A stretch of 64,000 nucleotides of DNA from Theropithecus gelada (taxonomy: Eukaryota > Chordata > Mammalia > Primates > Cercopithecidae), in the NCBI RefSeq assembly GCF_003255815.1, contig NC_037668.1, positions 17,854,207 to 17,918,206 of the forward strand, given 5' to 3'. This document shows, piece after piece, positions 21,427 to 32,065 of the stretch (positions are counted from its first letter, which is position 1; each line of letters starts with the position of its first letter). The notes under the pieces were generated by a model. It was not told the origin of the DNA, made no database searches, and saw only the letters and a program-made list of their open reading frames with translations. The position numbers and the translations under genes are program-made.

Positions 21427-21663
21427 TCAATCCTCATCTGAGCCAAATTTAGGCCAAAAGACTGAAGGCTGATTAATGGGCTCCTCGGGCCAGATAAAAC
21501 AGCAATATTTTATTATCTTTTGCTTCTCCTTGTCCCTGGTTTGCGGGTTATCCCTCCAAACCTGCAGCATTTTCCCCAGTGGATTATCTGGGGGAATTTT
21601 AGAGGGGGTCTCTTTAGTGTCCTTTTTCCTTTGTTCCCTAAGCCTAGAATTCTTATTTCCCAT
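21427..21663 (-). pseudogene. gag remnant: matrix start
   Basis: A 78-codon open frame starting Met-Gly-Asn, the usual gag start with a myristoylation-type Gly. It is followed by a basic patch and a matrix-like segment with WP motifs. It lies about 430 bp after the primer binding site, as expected for gag. Confidence 0.75.
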
Positions 21664-22089
21664 TTTTGGTTAGTCTCTGTGTCTGAGCTTTTTCCTGTGT
21701 ACTCAGCCCCCACACTGTAAGTTTCTTGGACACCTCAAGAATGGCTTTGTTTGTCTCCAGCTGTTTCCTCGTGGGAGAATTGGGACTCTGCACTAGCTTT
21801 GTATCTAAGGTTACATCTTAGTCACACACACTCAACCTCTGAAAATGCCCAACCACCAAGGCAGTACTTACAGTCCAATTTTCCTACCTTGCCTCATGCC
21901 CAAGTTTGCCTACTTGCCGTGGTGCCTGCTTTTCTCCCTGTGTCACTTCCATTGTCTTCTGAATAACAGTCTCAGGTTTGTCTTTTTCTTTTGTGGGGAG
22001 CCAGGACACCCAGACAGAGCAGGCTACCTAAATCAGGTGGGATATGTCTCCCCTCTCAGCTGGAGTCCCACTCCATGCAGGCACAGAGC

Positions 22090-22107
22090 TCCCCATACGG
22101 GTCACCA
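22090..22107 (-). other. Primer binding site, isoleucine tRNA-like
   Basis: The sense strand begins TGGTGACCCGTATGGGGA, three bases after the 5' LTR. It differs at about two positions from the complement of the 3' end of tRNA-Ile(AAT) as I recall it. Confidence 0.75.
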
Positions 22108-22110
22108 GGT

Positions 22111-22703
22111 TGTGAGAAAGAAACTCACCCATCCATACCCAAAGAATGGACTCAGAGACCCAGAGAACAACGAAAGTGAGACATTTAATGATGGTCTTGC
22201 AAGACAGGTTGTCTGATGGGCAGGCACACCCAGCACAGTTACAACAAGCAATTTATTCCCTAGTGCACAGATCCCTCTCCCGGCTCTTGATAAGCTGAGT
22301 ACTATGGGGTCACAATCTTCCCAGACATCACCTATCCGTTGTTGGGTTGGGGCTTTAGGTGTTTTCTTTAAGGTTGTCTTGTGGCATTTTGTTGCAGCCC
22401 ACACTGCATTGCAATCTCCGTCAGCTCAGGGGCTCTTTAAGTATTTGACTTGTGACCCAAGTAGTTGGGCAGGCTGATAAGAACAGACAAAGTGAGCTGT
22501 TTTGCAGGCTAGTAAACTTTCAACTTACACTAAACTTCTTTGGTTTGGGTGAGGGCAACTAAAGGGGGCGTGGGGGCTACAAACAGATGTTGGCTATCCA
22601 AGCAGGGGCCTAGTATATCCTGTTTTTTCCGTAGTTTGCTGACTTAAGCCAATTTAAGGCACTTTATCTTGGAAATGGACCACTGTATACATTATTTCCT
22701 TCA
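22111..22703 (-). mobile_element. 5' LTR of the HERV-I-like provirus
   Basis: 593 bp, TG...CA termini, uninterrupted. Sense-strand sequence near 22253 (AATAAATTGC) could be a TATA-like element. It is closely related to the LTR at 14966-15620. Confidence 0.9.
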
Positions 22704-23567
22704 GTTCTCCAGCTCCAGTCAGAGCTGAAGTGAGCCGAAGTGAGCTGGAATGAGCCAGGAGGATCAGTGGGCTGGCCCAGGCCATGGGAACAGAATAGAA
22801 GTTAACTGACCACTAATTTCATCAGTCGGCCCTAGACCAAGAACTTGGTCAGTTCAGTCCCCTTACAGCAGGGGGCAGCAAAAATCCAAAATGCAGCAGA
22901 AGAATCCCAGGCTTTCCTTCGTGCCTGACCCACCTAGGGCCTGGGGTTCCTGTCCTGAACCCAGATGCCATCAGTACAGGACAAGGGGGAAGGGGATAAA
23001 AAATGCTAAGCAGAGGTAAAAGTTATGTTGATTGAGTTATTTCCTAAAATGAGATTTTCTTAAACCAGAAGAGACAGAAATACAATCTAATCAGAAATTT
23101 TATCTCCACCTCAGGTGGGTCAGTTGCTCAGGAAACAACATTATATTCATTCAAACTAAAGAAGTTGCTTGTTCTTTATACATTTCCATTTAGCACATGA
23201 ATTTTGCTATCCTAAAAGGCCTGATCTCCCTTCATCCAGCTAAACTGGGAAAGAATCTCCAGGTACACACCTCTCCAGCTCTGGTTTAGCTCCTGCTTCT
23301 CTCTGCTCTTCTCTGTGTCCCACCTTTAGGTCTGGGAAGCAGGCATAGATGCAGGTTTTAGTTGTGTCTCAGCTGGCCTCCACATGACACCCCTGATGCC
23401 CACCACCTTTCACTGGCTCCTTAAATTGGGTGCCCCACTCATGCATCAAGGATCAGCTCAGCACCTCCCCTCCTGGAAGACTTTCTGAGTTCTACCCCTC
23501 CCTGCCTTTCCCTTCATTACCCAACCAGTCCCATTTGATCCCTCCTGCCTAGCTTCCTAGAACACTT
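22704..23567. other. Intergenic, nothing recognised
   Basis: Moderate GC with no gene or clear repeat, except the CTCF-type motif listed separately at 22865-22877. Confidence 0.4.
22865..22877 (+). promoter_or_regulatory. Candidate CTCF binding site
   Basis: ACAGCAGGGGGCA fits the CTCF core except the first base. It lies 160 bp outside the 5' LTR. Confidence 0.45.
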
Positions 23568-24716
23568 AAAAAAAAAAATTTTAAAATAATTTTAAAATTA
23601 TAATTTATAACAATTTTAAAACTATAAAAATAGTATTTTAAAATTGTTATTGATTTAATCTCACTACTCATTATTAGTCTCTTCTGGTTTTCCATTTCTT
23701 TCTGATTCCATCTTGTTAGGTGATATGTGTCCAGGAATTTATCCATTTCCTCTAGATTTTCCAGTTTATTAGATTATAGTTGTTCATAATAGTTTCTCAT
23801 AATCTTTTATATTTTTGTGGTATCAGTTGTAAGGTCTCTTTTTTAGTTTCTGATTTGTTTATTTGGGTCTTCTCTCCCTGTTTTTTGGTTAGTATAGATA
23901 GTAGTTCATTGTTTTTGCTTACCTTTTAAGGAACTTTTTATTTTATGGATACTTTGTGTTTTTTTTTTTTGTTTTTTTTTTTTTTTTTAGTCTCTATTAT
24001 TGTTTAATTCCACTCTGATTTTTATTATTTCTTTTCTTCTACTAATTTTGGGTTTGTTTTTTCTTGCTTTACTAGTTCTTTAAGGTGCATAATTAGATTG
24101 TTTATTTGAAATCTTGCTGTTTTTGTGATGTGGGTTTATTTTTGCTATAAACTTTCCTGTATCACTGCTTTTCCTGTGTCCCACAGGTTTTAATATGCTG
24201 TGTTTTCATTTTTATTTGTTTCAAGAATGTTTTAAATTTCCATTTAAATTTCTTCATTTTCCCAGTGGTCGTTCAGAAGCATGTTGTTTAATTTTCATGT
24301 ATTTGTGTGGTGTCTAAAGTTCCTATTAGATTTCTTGTTTAATTCCATTGTGATCTGAGAAGATATTTGGTATGATTTTCATTTTTTAACACTTGTTGAG
24401 ACTTGTTTTGGTGGCCTAACATACAGTTAATCCTGAGGAATGTTCCATGTGCTGATGAGAATACGTATTCTGTAGTTCTTGGATAAATGTTCTATAAATG
24501 TGTCTTAGGTTCATTTGGTCTAGTGTCCAGTTTAAGTCCAATGTTTCTTTGTTGATTTTCTGTGTGGATAATCTGTCTAATAATGAGAGTGGAGTGCTGA
24601 AATTCCCCACTATTATTGTATTGGAATCTATTTTTTTTTTCTTTAGATCAAACATTTGCTAATGAAATTGAGTACTCCAGGGTTGGGTGCATATTTAAAA
24701 TTCTTATATCCTCTTG
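23568..24716 (-). mobile_element. LINE-1 ORF2 fragment, antisense (first part)
   Basis: Begins with an AT-rich run (23568-23650), then continues in antisense LINE-1 ORF2 from reverse transcriptase toward endonuclease. Frames are broken. The Alu at 24717-25023 interrupts it. Confidence 0.8.
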
Positions 24717-25023
24717 GGCTGGGCACGGTGGCTCATGCCTGTAATCCCAGTACTTTGGGAGGCCGAGGTGGGCGGATCACCTGAGGTCAGGAGTTCGAGA
24801 CCAGCCTGACCAACATGGAGAAATCCCATCTCTATTAAAAATACGAAACTACCTGGGCTTGGTGGCGCATGCCTGTAATCCCAGATACTTGGGAGGCTGA
24901 GGCCGGAGAATTACTTGAACCCAGGAGGCAGAGGTTGTGGTGAGCTGAGATTGTGCCATTGCACTCCAGCCTGGGCAACAAGAGCAAAACTCCGTTTCCA
25001 AAAAAAAAAAAAAAAAAAAAAAA
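24717..25023 (+). mobile_element. AluS-like SINE inserted in LINE-1
   Basis: Full-length Alu in sense with a 26-base A tail. Target duplications TCTTATATCCTCTTG flank it at 24702-24716 and 25024-25038. Confidence 0.93.
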
Positions 25024-25680
25024 TCTTATATCCTCTTGCTGGATTAATCCCTTTATCATTATATAATGACCTTCTTTGTCTTTTATTTTTTACTCTTTTT
25101 GACTTAAAGTCCTTTTTGTCTGATAAATCTAGGAACTTCTGCTCACTTTTGGTTTCCATTTGTGTGAAATATCTTTTCTTCTTCATTTACTATTTACTTT
25201 TGGTATATATATGTCTTAACAGGTAAGGTGCATTTCTTCTGGCCGCATGTAAAGCATAGTTAGATCATGTTTGTTTGTTTGTTTGTTTCCACCCACTCTA
25301 TATATGTTAAGTGGAGAATTTAATTTATTTACTTTCAAGGTTATTTTTTATATGTAAAGTTTTCTTCCTGTCATATTGTTAATCGTTTTCTGGTTGTTTT
25401 CATATATTCTTTGTTCATTTCTTTTCATCTTCTTATTTCTCCTTGGGGTTTGCTGGTTTTCTGTGGTGGTGCCCTTTGAGTCTTTTCCTCATTTGTATGT
25501 TACTTTACCAATGAGTTTTATACTTTTATGTGTTTTCATCATGGTAACTGTTGTCCTTTTGTTTCCAGGTTTTAGGCCTCCCTTGAGCATTTCCTGTAAG
25601 GCTAGTCTAGAGGTGATAAATATCCTCAGCATTTGCTTGTCTGGGAAAGAGTTTATTTTAATTTCTCTTTTATTTATGAA
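25024..25680 (-). mobile_element. LINE-1 ORF2 fragment, antisense (second part)
   Basis: Continuation of the LINE-1 after the Alu, toward the ORF2 start. A (TTTG)n run lies at 25268-25287. Confidence 0.75.
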
Positions 25681-26320
25681 GGGTTTGTCAAAGATCAGAT
25701 AGTTGTAGATGTGGTTGTTATTTCTGAGCCTGCGGATAATTAATTGTCTGTTCCATACCATACTGTTTTGGTTACTGTAGCCTTGTAGTATAGTTTGAAG
25801 TCAGTTAGCTTGATGCCTCCAACTTTGTTCTTTTTGCTTAGGATTGTCTTGGCTATGCAGTCTCTTTTTTGGTTCTGTGTGAAGTTTAAAGTAATTTTTT
25901 CCACTTCTGTGAAGAAAGTCAATGGTAGCTTGATGGGGATAACATTGAATCTATAAATTACTCTTGGCAGTATGGCCATTTTCAAGATATTGATTCTTCC
26001 TATCCATGAGCATGGAATGTTTTTCCATTTATTTGTGTCCTCTCTTATTTCCTTGAGCAGTGGTTTGTAGTTCTCCTTGAAGAGGTCCTTTACATCCCTT
26101 CTAAGTTGTATTTGTAGGCATTTTATTCTTTTATTAGTAATTGTGAATGAGAGCTCACTCATCATTTGGAGCTCTGTTTGTCTGTTATTGGTGTATAGGA
26201 ATGCTTGTGAATTTTGCACATTGATTTTGTATTCTGAGACTTTTCTGAAGTTACTTATCAGCTCCATTCCTGTTCTGCTCCCTCTACTGGCTGCCAGGTA
26301 ATTAATTGTCTTCACTGCAA
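25681..26320 (-). mobile_element. Second LINE-1 ORF2 fragment, antisense (RT C-terminal region)
   Basis: The minus frame 26315-25740 (191 codons) reads as the end of the reverse transcriptase domain and following region (words such as YKINVQNS, PCSWIGRINI and TILSKKNKVGGIKL). LINE-1 coordinates jump back relative to the preceding fragment, so this is a separate copy in the same direction. Confidence 0.85.
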
Positions 26321-26330
26321 ATGTAAGCTG

Positions 26331-26522
26331 TTATTTCTCAAGGCTACCAGGAAGCTGGAGAGGGAGAGATGGTTCCAGTGCTACCAAATTAACTGTTTTT
26401 TTACCAAGATTCAACAATGTTTCTTGAATAAATTCTTCTAGAATTTTGAAAAAGTTAAATCTGACCATTTTTGTCTGTTTTTCCACTACTTTTATGCTGG
26501 GCAGATTTGTTTTCTTCTCCAT
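26331..26522 (-). other. 63-codon open frame of unknown origin
   Basis: The minus frame starts MEKKTNLPSIKVV and is rich in Lys, Phe and Leu. It does not look like LINE-1 and lies between two LINE-1 pieces. I do not recognise it. It could be a fragment of a processed pseudogene or chance. Confidence 0.25.
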
Positions 26523-26534
26523 TAAAAAATAATT

Positions 26535-26828
26535 TAAAATTTAATTTTAATTTTAGATGCAGGGGGGTCCATGTGCTGGTTTGTTACATGGGTATATTGT
26601 ATGATGCTGAGGTTTGAGTATGGATCCTGTCATCCAGGTAGTGAGCATTGTACCCAACAAGTAGTTTTTCAACCCATGCCATCATCCTAAGCAAATTAAT
26701 GCAGGAACAGAAAACCAAATACACATGTTCTCATTTATATGTGGGTGCTGAACATTTAGAACACAGGAACATAAAGATGGGAACAATAGACAGTGGGACT
26801 GCTGTGGGAGAGGGATGGAGAGAGGGCA
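26535..26828 (-). mobile_element. Twin-primed LINE-1 3' end, left copy of an inverted repeat
   Basis: The 3' UTR is on the minus strand (about 26690-26540), and the end of ORF2 follows in the opposite direction (26690-26828). The part at 26615-26828 is the inverse of 27960-28176 with the same internal breakpoint. Confidence 0.8.
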
Positions 26829-27959
26829 GATTGTTAAAGGTCCTTCATCATTTTTGCTGATGTCTTCTGTAGCAGCTTTTAGATTTTGAGAACTGTTTTC
26901 TCACTCTCAAATTTAGCTGTTTCCAGAGTTCAATAGATTTCATCTAAGGTAGATGATGATCGTGGGGTTGAACAATAAAATAACAAAGTACACATATTTA
27001 TCTAATTAATAGCATAAAATTTTATGAGATTGCAACCTGTTTTATTTAGTGTATGCAATAGTTATATTTTCACCTAAACTGTTTTCTGAACAAGTTCCAA
27101 TTTATAGAAATTTCATGTGATTTACACAATATATGGTTTTTAATGATGAATAAAACTGTATAGACATTCATAGATTACTAATGAACTTGAAAATATCACT
27201 AGAGTTATCAAAAAAAGTTTTCCATTAGTCTATGAACAATGAATTAAAAGTGAATACAAAAATCTTCTAACAAAGGGATAAATATGAAATGTAGAACATT
27301 GGAAAACACAACTTATTGCTAAACAGTTTTCAAGTAAGAAATACAATGTAATAATAAATATATGAAAAGGTAATTTGCTAAGTGATATGCTAACAAGATA
27401 CAAATACCACATACAAATAAGGCATCCCTTTATGTGTACAGAAATAGTAAGGATGACTTTTAAGGAAAATAACCACTAGATGTTTTCTCTGGGTAGAGAG
27501 ATTCACTATTTAAGGGGGGTAGTAATCATATATGTGATTAGCAATGACTTCTGACAATAATGCAAAATGGCTCTTGGAGGAAACTTATTGAAGGTTTGAA
27601 CTTTAAATTTTACAGATAGCAAATTATGTATTTATTTATCAACTCAGATACTTAAAACGCTATACTCCATCTCCTTACTGTGCCTTTATGATGTCGCTGG
27701 CAGATTTTATAACTTTCTGGTCACTTTCCAGGGTTAAAGACTTCAGTCCAGCACAATTTAAAAGATTTCCCTGCCCTGTCAGCTCAGACCTAAACCATGC
27801 CCTGGAAATCTGCATTGGCAAACAGTGGGTGGTCTGATCTACTTTCCTGCATTGTTTCTCCTTCTCTCTCTCATTCACATGGGGTTTCTTTTGTATATAT
27901 TCTTATTGGGGTCTCAGTGGACAGTTTGGATGTGTGCTGCAGACTTTATAATCAGAAAT
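26829..27959. other. Spacer between inverted LINE-1 copies
   Basis: AT-rich, no gene seen. Nothing recognised with confidence. Confidence 0.4.
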
Positions 27960-28176
27960 GCCTGTCTCTGTCCCTCCCCGCAAGTAGTGCCCACTGTTCA
28001 TTGTTCCTGTCTTTAGGTCCCTGTGTTCTAAATGTTCCGCACCCACTTATAAATGAGAATGTGTGTTGATTGGTTTTCTGTTCCTGCGTTAATTTGCTTA
28101 GGATGATGGCATGGGTTGAAAAACTACCTGTTGGGTACAGTGCTCACTACCTGGGTGACAGGACCCATACCCAATC
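27960..28176 (+). repeat. Right arm of inverted repeat (rearranged LINE-1 end)
   Basis: The reverse complement matches 26615-26828 at roughly 85-88 percent by eye across the same ORF2-end/3' UTR inversion junction. The 3' UTR part stops after about 65 bp. Confidence 0.85.
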
Positions 28177-28576
28177 AGGAATGCCTCCCCAAATCCAGGG
28201 CACCTGGCAAGCTCTTTCCAGCATCCCCTCACTGTTCTGTATGCTGGCAGTCAACCCAGCACAGCTGAGCATCTGTCTTTCCACAGCACATCAAGTATCC
28301 AAATGAGATACAATACTTCATACTCACTTTCCTGCAGGGACCCCCAATATCTCAGAGTGATTTTCTTATCAACTCTTTGCTTGGCTTGAAAAATGGGAAA
28401 AACAAACTCTCCTTACTCACAAGGGGACAAAAGGTGAAAATGTCACAGCTATTATCCCAAAGATATAAATTCCTTACTCCAAGAAACAATCTACTTCAAA
28501 GAATGCTTCTAGAATGTCTAGGCCAGTCTATATATAGGCTGATTAGATGTGCCAGTGGTGATCTTGGAACTGGTTC
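28177..28576. other. Intergenic, nothing recognised
   Basis: No gene support. Confidence 0.4.
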
Positions 28577-28579
28577 TGC

Positions 28580-28867
28580 TTTTTTTTTTTTTGAGACAGA
28601 GTCTTGCTTTGTTGCCCAGGTTAGAGTTCAGTGGCACAATCTTGCCTCATTGCAACTTCCAGGTTCAAGCAATTCTCCTGCCTCAGCCTCCTTAGTAGCT
28701 TGAATTACAGGCGTGCACCACCACGCCCAGCTAATTTTTGTGTTTTTAGTAGAGGCGGGGTTTCACTATTTTGGCCAGGCTGGTCTCGAACTCCTGACCT
28801 CAAATGATCCACCTACTTCGGCCTCTCAAAGTGCTGGAATTATAGCCATAAGCCACCCCGCACAGCC
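28580..28867 (-). mobile_element. Alu SINE, antisense
   Basis: Antisense Alu with T tail at the left and many substitutions, ending in the Alu start (CACAGCC). Flanks share a degenerate GTTCTGnTTTT duplication. Confidence 0.9.
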
Positions 28868-29211
28868 AGTTCTGTTCTTTTATAGTATGCTGGAGGCATA
28901 CCAGGCAACTCCTTGTCACAGAATGTTGGGGTACTGTGGAGAGGGAGTGTGACAGGGTTAACTTCCTGGAACTCAGGATACAGAAGCTTCAAAGTCCATC
29001 CTCTGAAAGCTGCCTAGGCCTCACTTCCCCCCTGAGGCCTTGATGTATTCTCTATCCACCCTCCAAAGTCAGCTGAATCCTTAATGAGGTGGGCATGGGT
29101 GGGGGGTCTTAATTTATTTCCACCCATCTCCATCTTTGTCCCCCTGTTCATGGGTATCTGTGATGGTACAGGGCTTATGTTTGGTTCCTGAGAGAGGCTA
29201 CTTTTCTTATC
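28868..29211. other. Intergenic, nothing recognised
   Basis: No gene or clear repeat. Confidence 0.4.
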
Positions 29212-29587
29212 TGTTATTATAGGCTGAATTGTGTCCTCCAAAAATTCATATGTTAAAGTCCCAAGGCTGGGACCTCAGAAAGTGACTATATTTGGAGACA
29301 GGGTATTTAAGGAGGCAGTTAAGTTAAAATGAAGTCATCAGGTGGGCCCTAATCCATTATGGCTGGTGTCTGTATATGAAGAGAAAATTAGAACACAGAC
29401 ATGCACAGAGGGAACACCATGTGAGGACATAAGCAGCAGATGGATGTCTGTAAGCCAAGGAGAGAAGAAGCAAAGCCCATCAACTCTCGATGTAAGACTT
29501 CTGGGCTCCAAAATTGAGAGAAAATGAATTTCTATTGTTTAAACCACTTTGTGGCACTTGGTTATGGCATCCTAGCAAACTAACACA
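29212..29587 (+). mobile_element. MLT1-type MaLR LTR
   Basis: Starts TGTTATTATAGGCTGAATTG and contains 'aaaaattcatatgtta' and 'gggccctaatcca', ending at 'ctagcaaactaacaca'. This matches the MLT1 LTR family along its full length. Confidence 0.85.
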
Positions 29588-30302
29588 TCTGTCTTCCAAG
29601 GGTTTCTATGTCCAACATTTCCTCCAACTCTGCTCCTGTTATTTCTTATTTCACAGCCATGTCACACACTCGTCCAAGTCTCTTGAGTAGGGCTGTAAAC
29701 TCTTGGATTAGGGTTTTAGCACTTCTCTGCACTGAGGAAGAGGTGGAGCATCCAGTTTGCCTTACACACATGGGACGGTAGGGGGCGACAGAATCAGAGG
29801 CAGGAGTTCAGAACTGGCAGTACATCCTGGAGATTTTGCTGGGCTCCAGTGATGAGGATAGGCGAAGAGCGGGAAGCTGCTGAAGAGGTCACTGCAAATC
29901 CCCTTCTCTTTCAAGACCTGATGGGATGCTATCAGTCCCAAGTAATCAGAGTGAACTGTGTTTTCCTCTACAAAGCATGCAACTGTGGTCTGCTTTTTAT
30001 GTGGTGTATCTAGTTAACATAGTAAAACATATGTGATTACTATGTGCCACGTACTAAAGTGCTTCAATAAATTTCTATATTGTAAATAATATTTTAATTT
30101 TATACTTTAGTTTTATTATATCTTATATAAATTAGCACATACATACAGCCTAAGCCAGGCTTGTCCCTGTAAAATATTTATTATATTTTATCTCACACAC
30201 CCCCCCCCAAACAACCCAGTTAATTGACCTTCTTATTGTCCTTATTTTATAGAAACCAAGTTCCTTCCAGAGAAGGTAAGTATCTTGCCCAAAGTTGAGT
30301 TG
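29588..30302. other. Intergenic with one CTCF-like motif
   Basis: No gene. At 29775-29787 (+) ACGGTAGGGGGCG resembles the CTCF core with two mismatches. An AT-rich part and a short CA/C-rich run (30196-30210) follow. Confidence 0.4.
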
Positions 30303-30604
30303 GGGGCAAGGCGCAGTGGCTCACGTCTGTAATCCTAGCACTTTGGGAGGCCATGGCGGGCAGTTCGCTTGAGCCCAGGAGTTGGAGACCAGCCTGGACA
30401 ACATGGTGAAACCCCACCTCTACAAAAAACACAAGAAAATTATCCAAGTGTGTTTGTGTGCACCTATAGTCCCAGCTACAAGGGAGGCTGAGGCTGGAGG
30501 ATCACATGAGCCCAGGAAGTCGCGGCTGCAGTGAGTCATGACTGTACCACTGCGCTCCAGCCTGGGTGACAGAGTGAGACATTGTCTCAAAGGAAAGTAA
30601 AAAA
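30303..30604 (+). mobile_element. AluJ-like SINE
   Basis: Old Alu in sense, 'gggcaaggcgcagtggctca' to 'acattgtctcaaaggaaag', with a degenerate GTTGAGTT/ATTGAGTT duplication at the ends. Confidence 0.88.
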
Positions 30605-30997
30605 TTGAGTTAGGGCTCATATTGGCTCCCGAGTCTGTGCTTTTCACCTCTGGCTGTGTAGCTCCCTTGTGTGTGTCCTGACTTCCACGTCCAGCTTGTA
30701 TGTTCTTATGTGTCAGGGAATGTATCTTGCCCATTTTCATGTCCATTCCTTTAGTCTCTCTTTCCTCACTCAGTCTTGTTCTTGGTGTTTGGGAGACATT
30801 TGAAGCTTAATAAATATTTGCTGAATTATTGACCTCTCTTGTCATTTCACAGTCAAAAACTAAGGTTCACATCCAAGGCCCCCAAACATCTTGACTCCTA
30901 TAGTTATTGCAAGGACTGACAGGGCGAGGTTCTTTGACGTTTCAGTCCCAAGGAAGCAGGGACCTATTTTAATAGAGATTCCCTGATTTTTCTTTTA
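30605..30997. other. Intergenic with L2 trace
   Basis: At 30770-30830 'cttaataaatatttgctgaa' marks the 3' end of an L2 or MIR. Nothing else is recognised. Confidence 0.4.
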
Positions 30998-31010
30998 AGA
31001 TTCCAACTTC

Positions 31011-31305
31011 GGCAGGGTGCAGTGGCTCATGCCTATAATTCCAGCACTTGAGGAGGCTGAGATTGGCGGATCATGAGGTCAGGAGATCGAGATCCTCCTT
31101 GCCAACATGGTGAAAACGTGTCTCTACGAAAAATACAAAAATTAGCTGGGCATGGTGGTACATGCCTGTAATCCCAGCTCCTCAGGAGGCTGAGGCAGGA
31201 GAATCACTTGAACCAGGGAGTCAGAGGTCGCAGTGAGCCTAGATCACGCTACTACACACCAGCCTGGCAACAGAGCGAGACTCCGTCTCAAAAAACAACA
31301 ACAAC
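31011..31305 (+). mobile_element. Alu SINE
   Basis: Alu in sense with an (AAC)n-rich tail. Duplications AGATTCCA(A/T)CTTC flank it at 30998-31010 and 31306-31318. Confidence 0.92.
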
Positions 31306-31424
31306 AGATTCCATCTTCAATAGGTCTTGTTTATTTCACATCTCTGACTTTATTTAAGCTAACTCTATGAAGTATGCTGCATCACTATTTTATAAAAAGA
31401 AGAGGTTAAGGAGGGGGAAAGAAA

Positions 31425-31620
31425 CACACACTGAATGCCTTCCATGTGTCCGGCACCATGCTAGTGAGTTTAGACTTGCAGTCTAATTTATTCTCAGACC
31501 AACCCCCAAAACATTAGGCAGTATTTTTTCCATCATTACAGATATAGAAACTGAGGCTGAGAGAGATTAAATAACTTCCCTGAGACCACAGGCCAGAGAT
31601 TCAAAAGGAGTCTGACTTCA
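31425..31620 (-). repeat. MIR SINE, antisense
   Basis: 'ccatgtgtccggcaccatgc', then 'gatatagaaactgaggctga' and 'cttccctgagaccacag' follow MIR antisense order. Confidence 0.75.
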
Positions 31621-31935
31621 GATTGGATTTTCCTACCACACCACCAGGGGGTGTCTCAGCAAAGGAGTGACAACTCAGAGAGCCTGAGTCTGGGCTCTGG
31701 GAGATTTAGGATTTGTGTTTGTACTTAGGTTGTTCAGAAAGTGACCTGGGGTGACTTCACTGGACAGCCCTGAATGAAGACCAAAATTCCTTTCAACTCC
31801 AAGAGTCCTGGGAGAGCAGGTTTACATCCCTCATCCCTAGTTTCCCCCTTGTCCTATGGGACAGGATTGCTGTCCCCTGAGGGAACTCCAGCTAGCGAAG
31901 GGTCTTCTCTAGCTCCACTGAGAGCTACAGCATCT
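31621..31935. other. Intergenic with CTCF-like motif
   Basis: At 31641-31653 (+) CCACCAGGGGGTG fits the CTCF core with one mismatch. No gene. Confidence 0.4.
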
Positions 31936-32065
31936 ATAGTATTCTTGAAGGGGCTGAAATTCAGCAAACATGGGTTCTGGGCCTGCTACTTTCTAGCTGT
32001 GTGGCGGAAGCCCAGCTGCATCTCTGTTCTGGCTCTGGGTCTCCGTTCTCTCATCTGGGGAGAAA
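31936..32065 (+). repeat. MIR SINE fragment, sense
   Basis: 'tgggttctgggcctgctact' and 'ttctagctgtgtggcgg' match the MIR sense core; it continues with a degenerate 'ctccgttctctcatctgggg'. Confidence 0.6.

Larger units (their letters stand above)
14966..22703 (-). mobile_element. Class I endogenous retrovirus (HERV-I-like), complete with both LTRs
   Basis: A 7.7-kb minus-strand provirus with two related LTRs, a primer binding site next to the 5' LTR, a polypurine tract next to the 3' LTR, and remnants of gag, pol and env in the right order. The middle (end of gag, protease, most of reverse transcriptase) is deleted and all frames are broken. A LINE-1 (19032-19868) interrupts the RNase H part. 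The primer binding site resembles the 3' end of isoleucine tRNA, which suggests the HERV-I/HERV-IP group. No clear flanking target duplication is visible (AGATC versus GTTCT). Confidence 0.9.
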
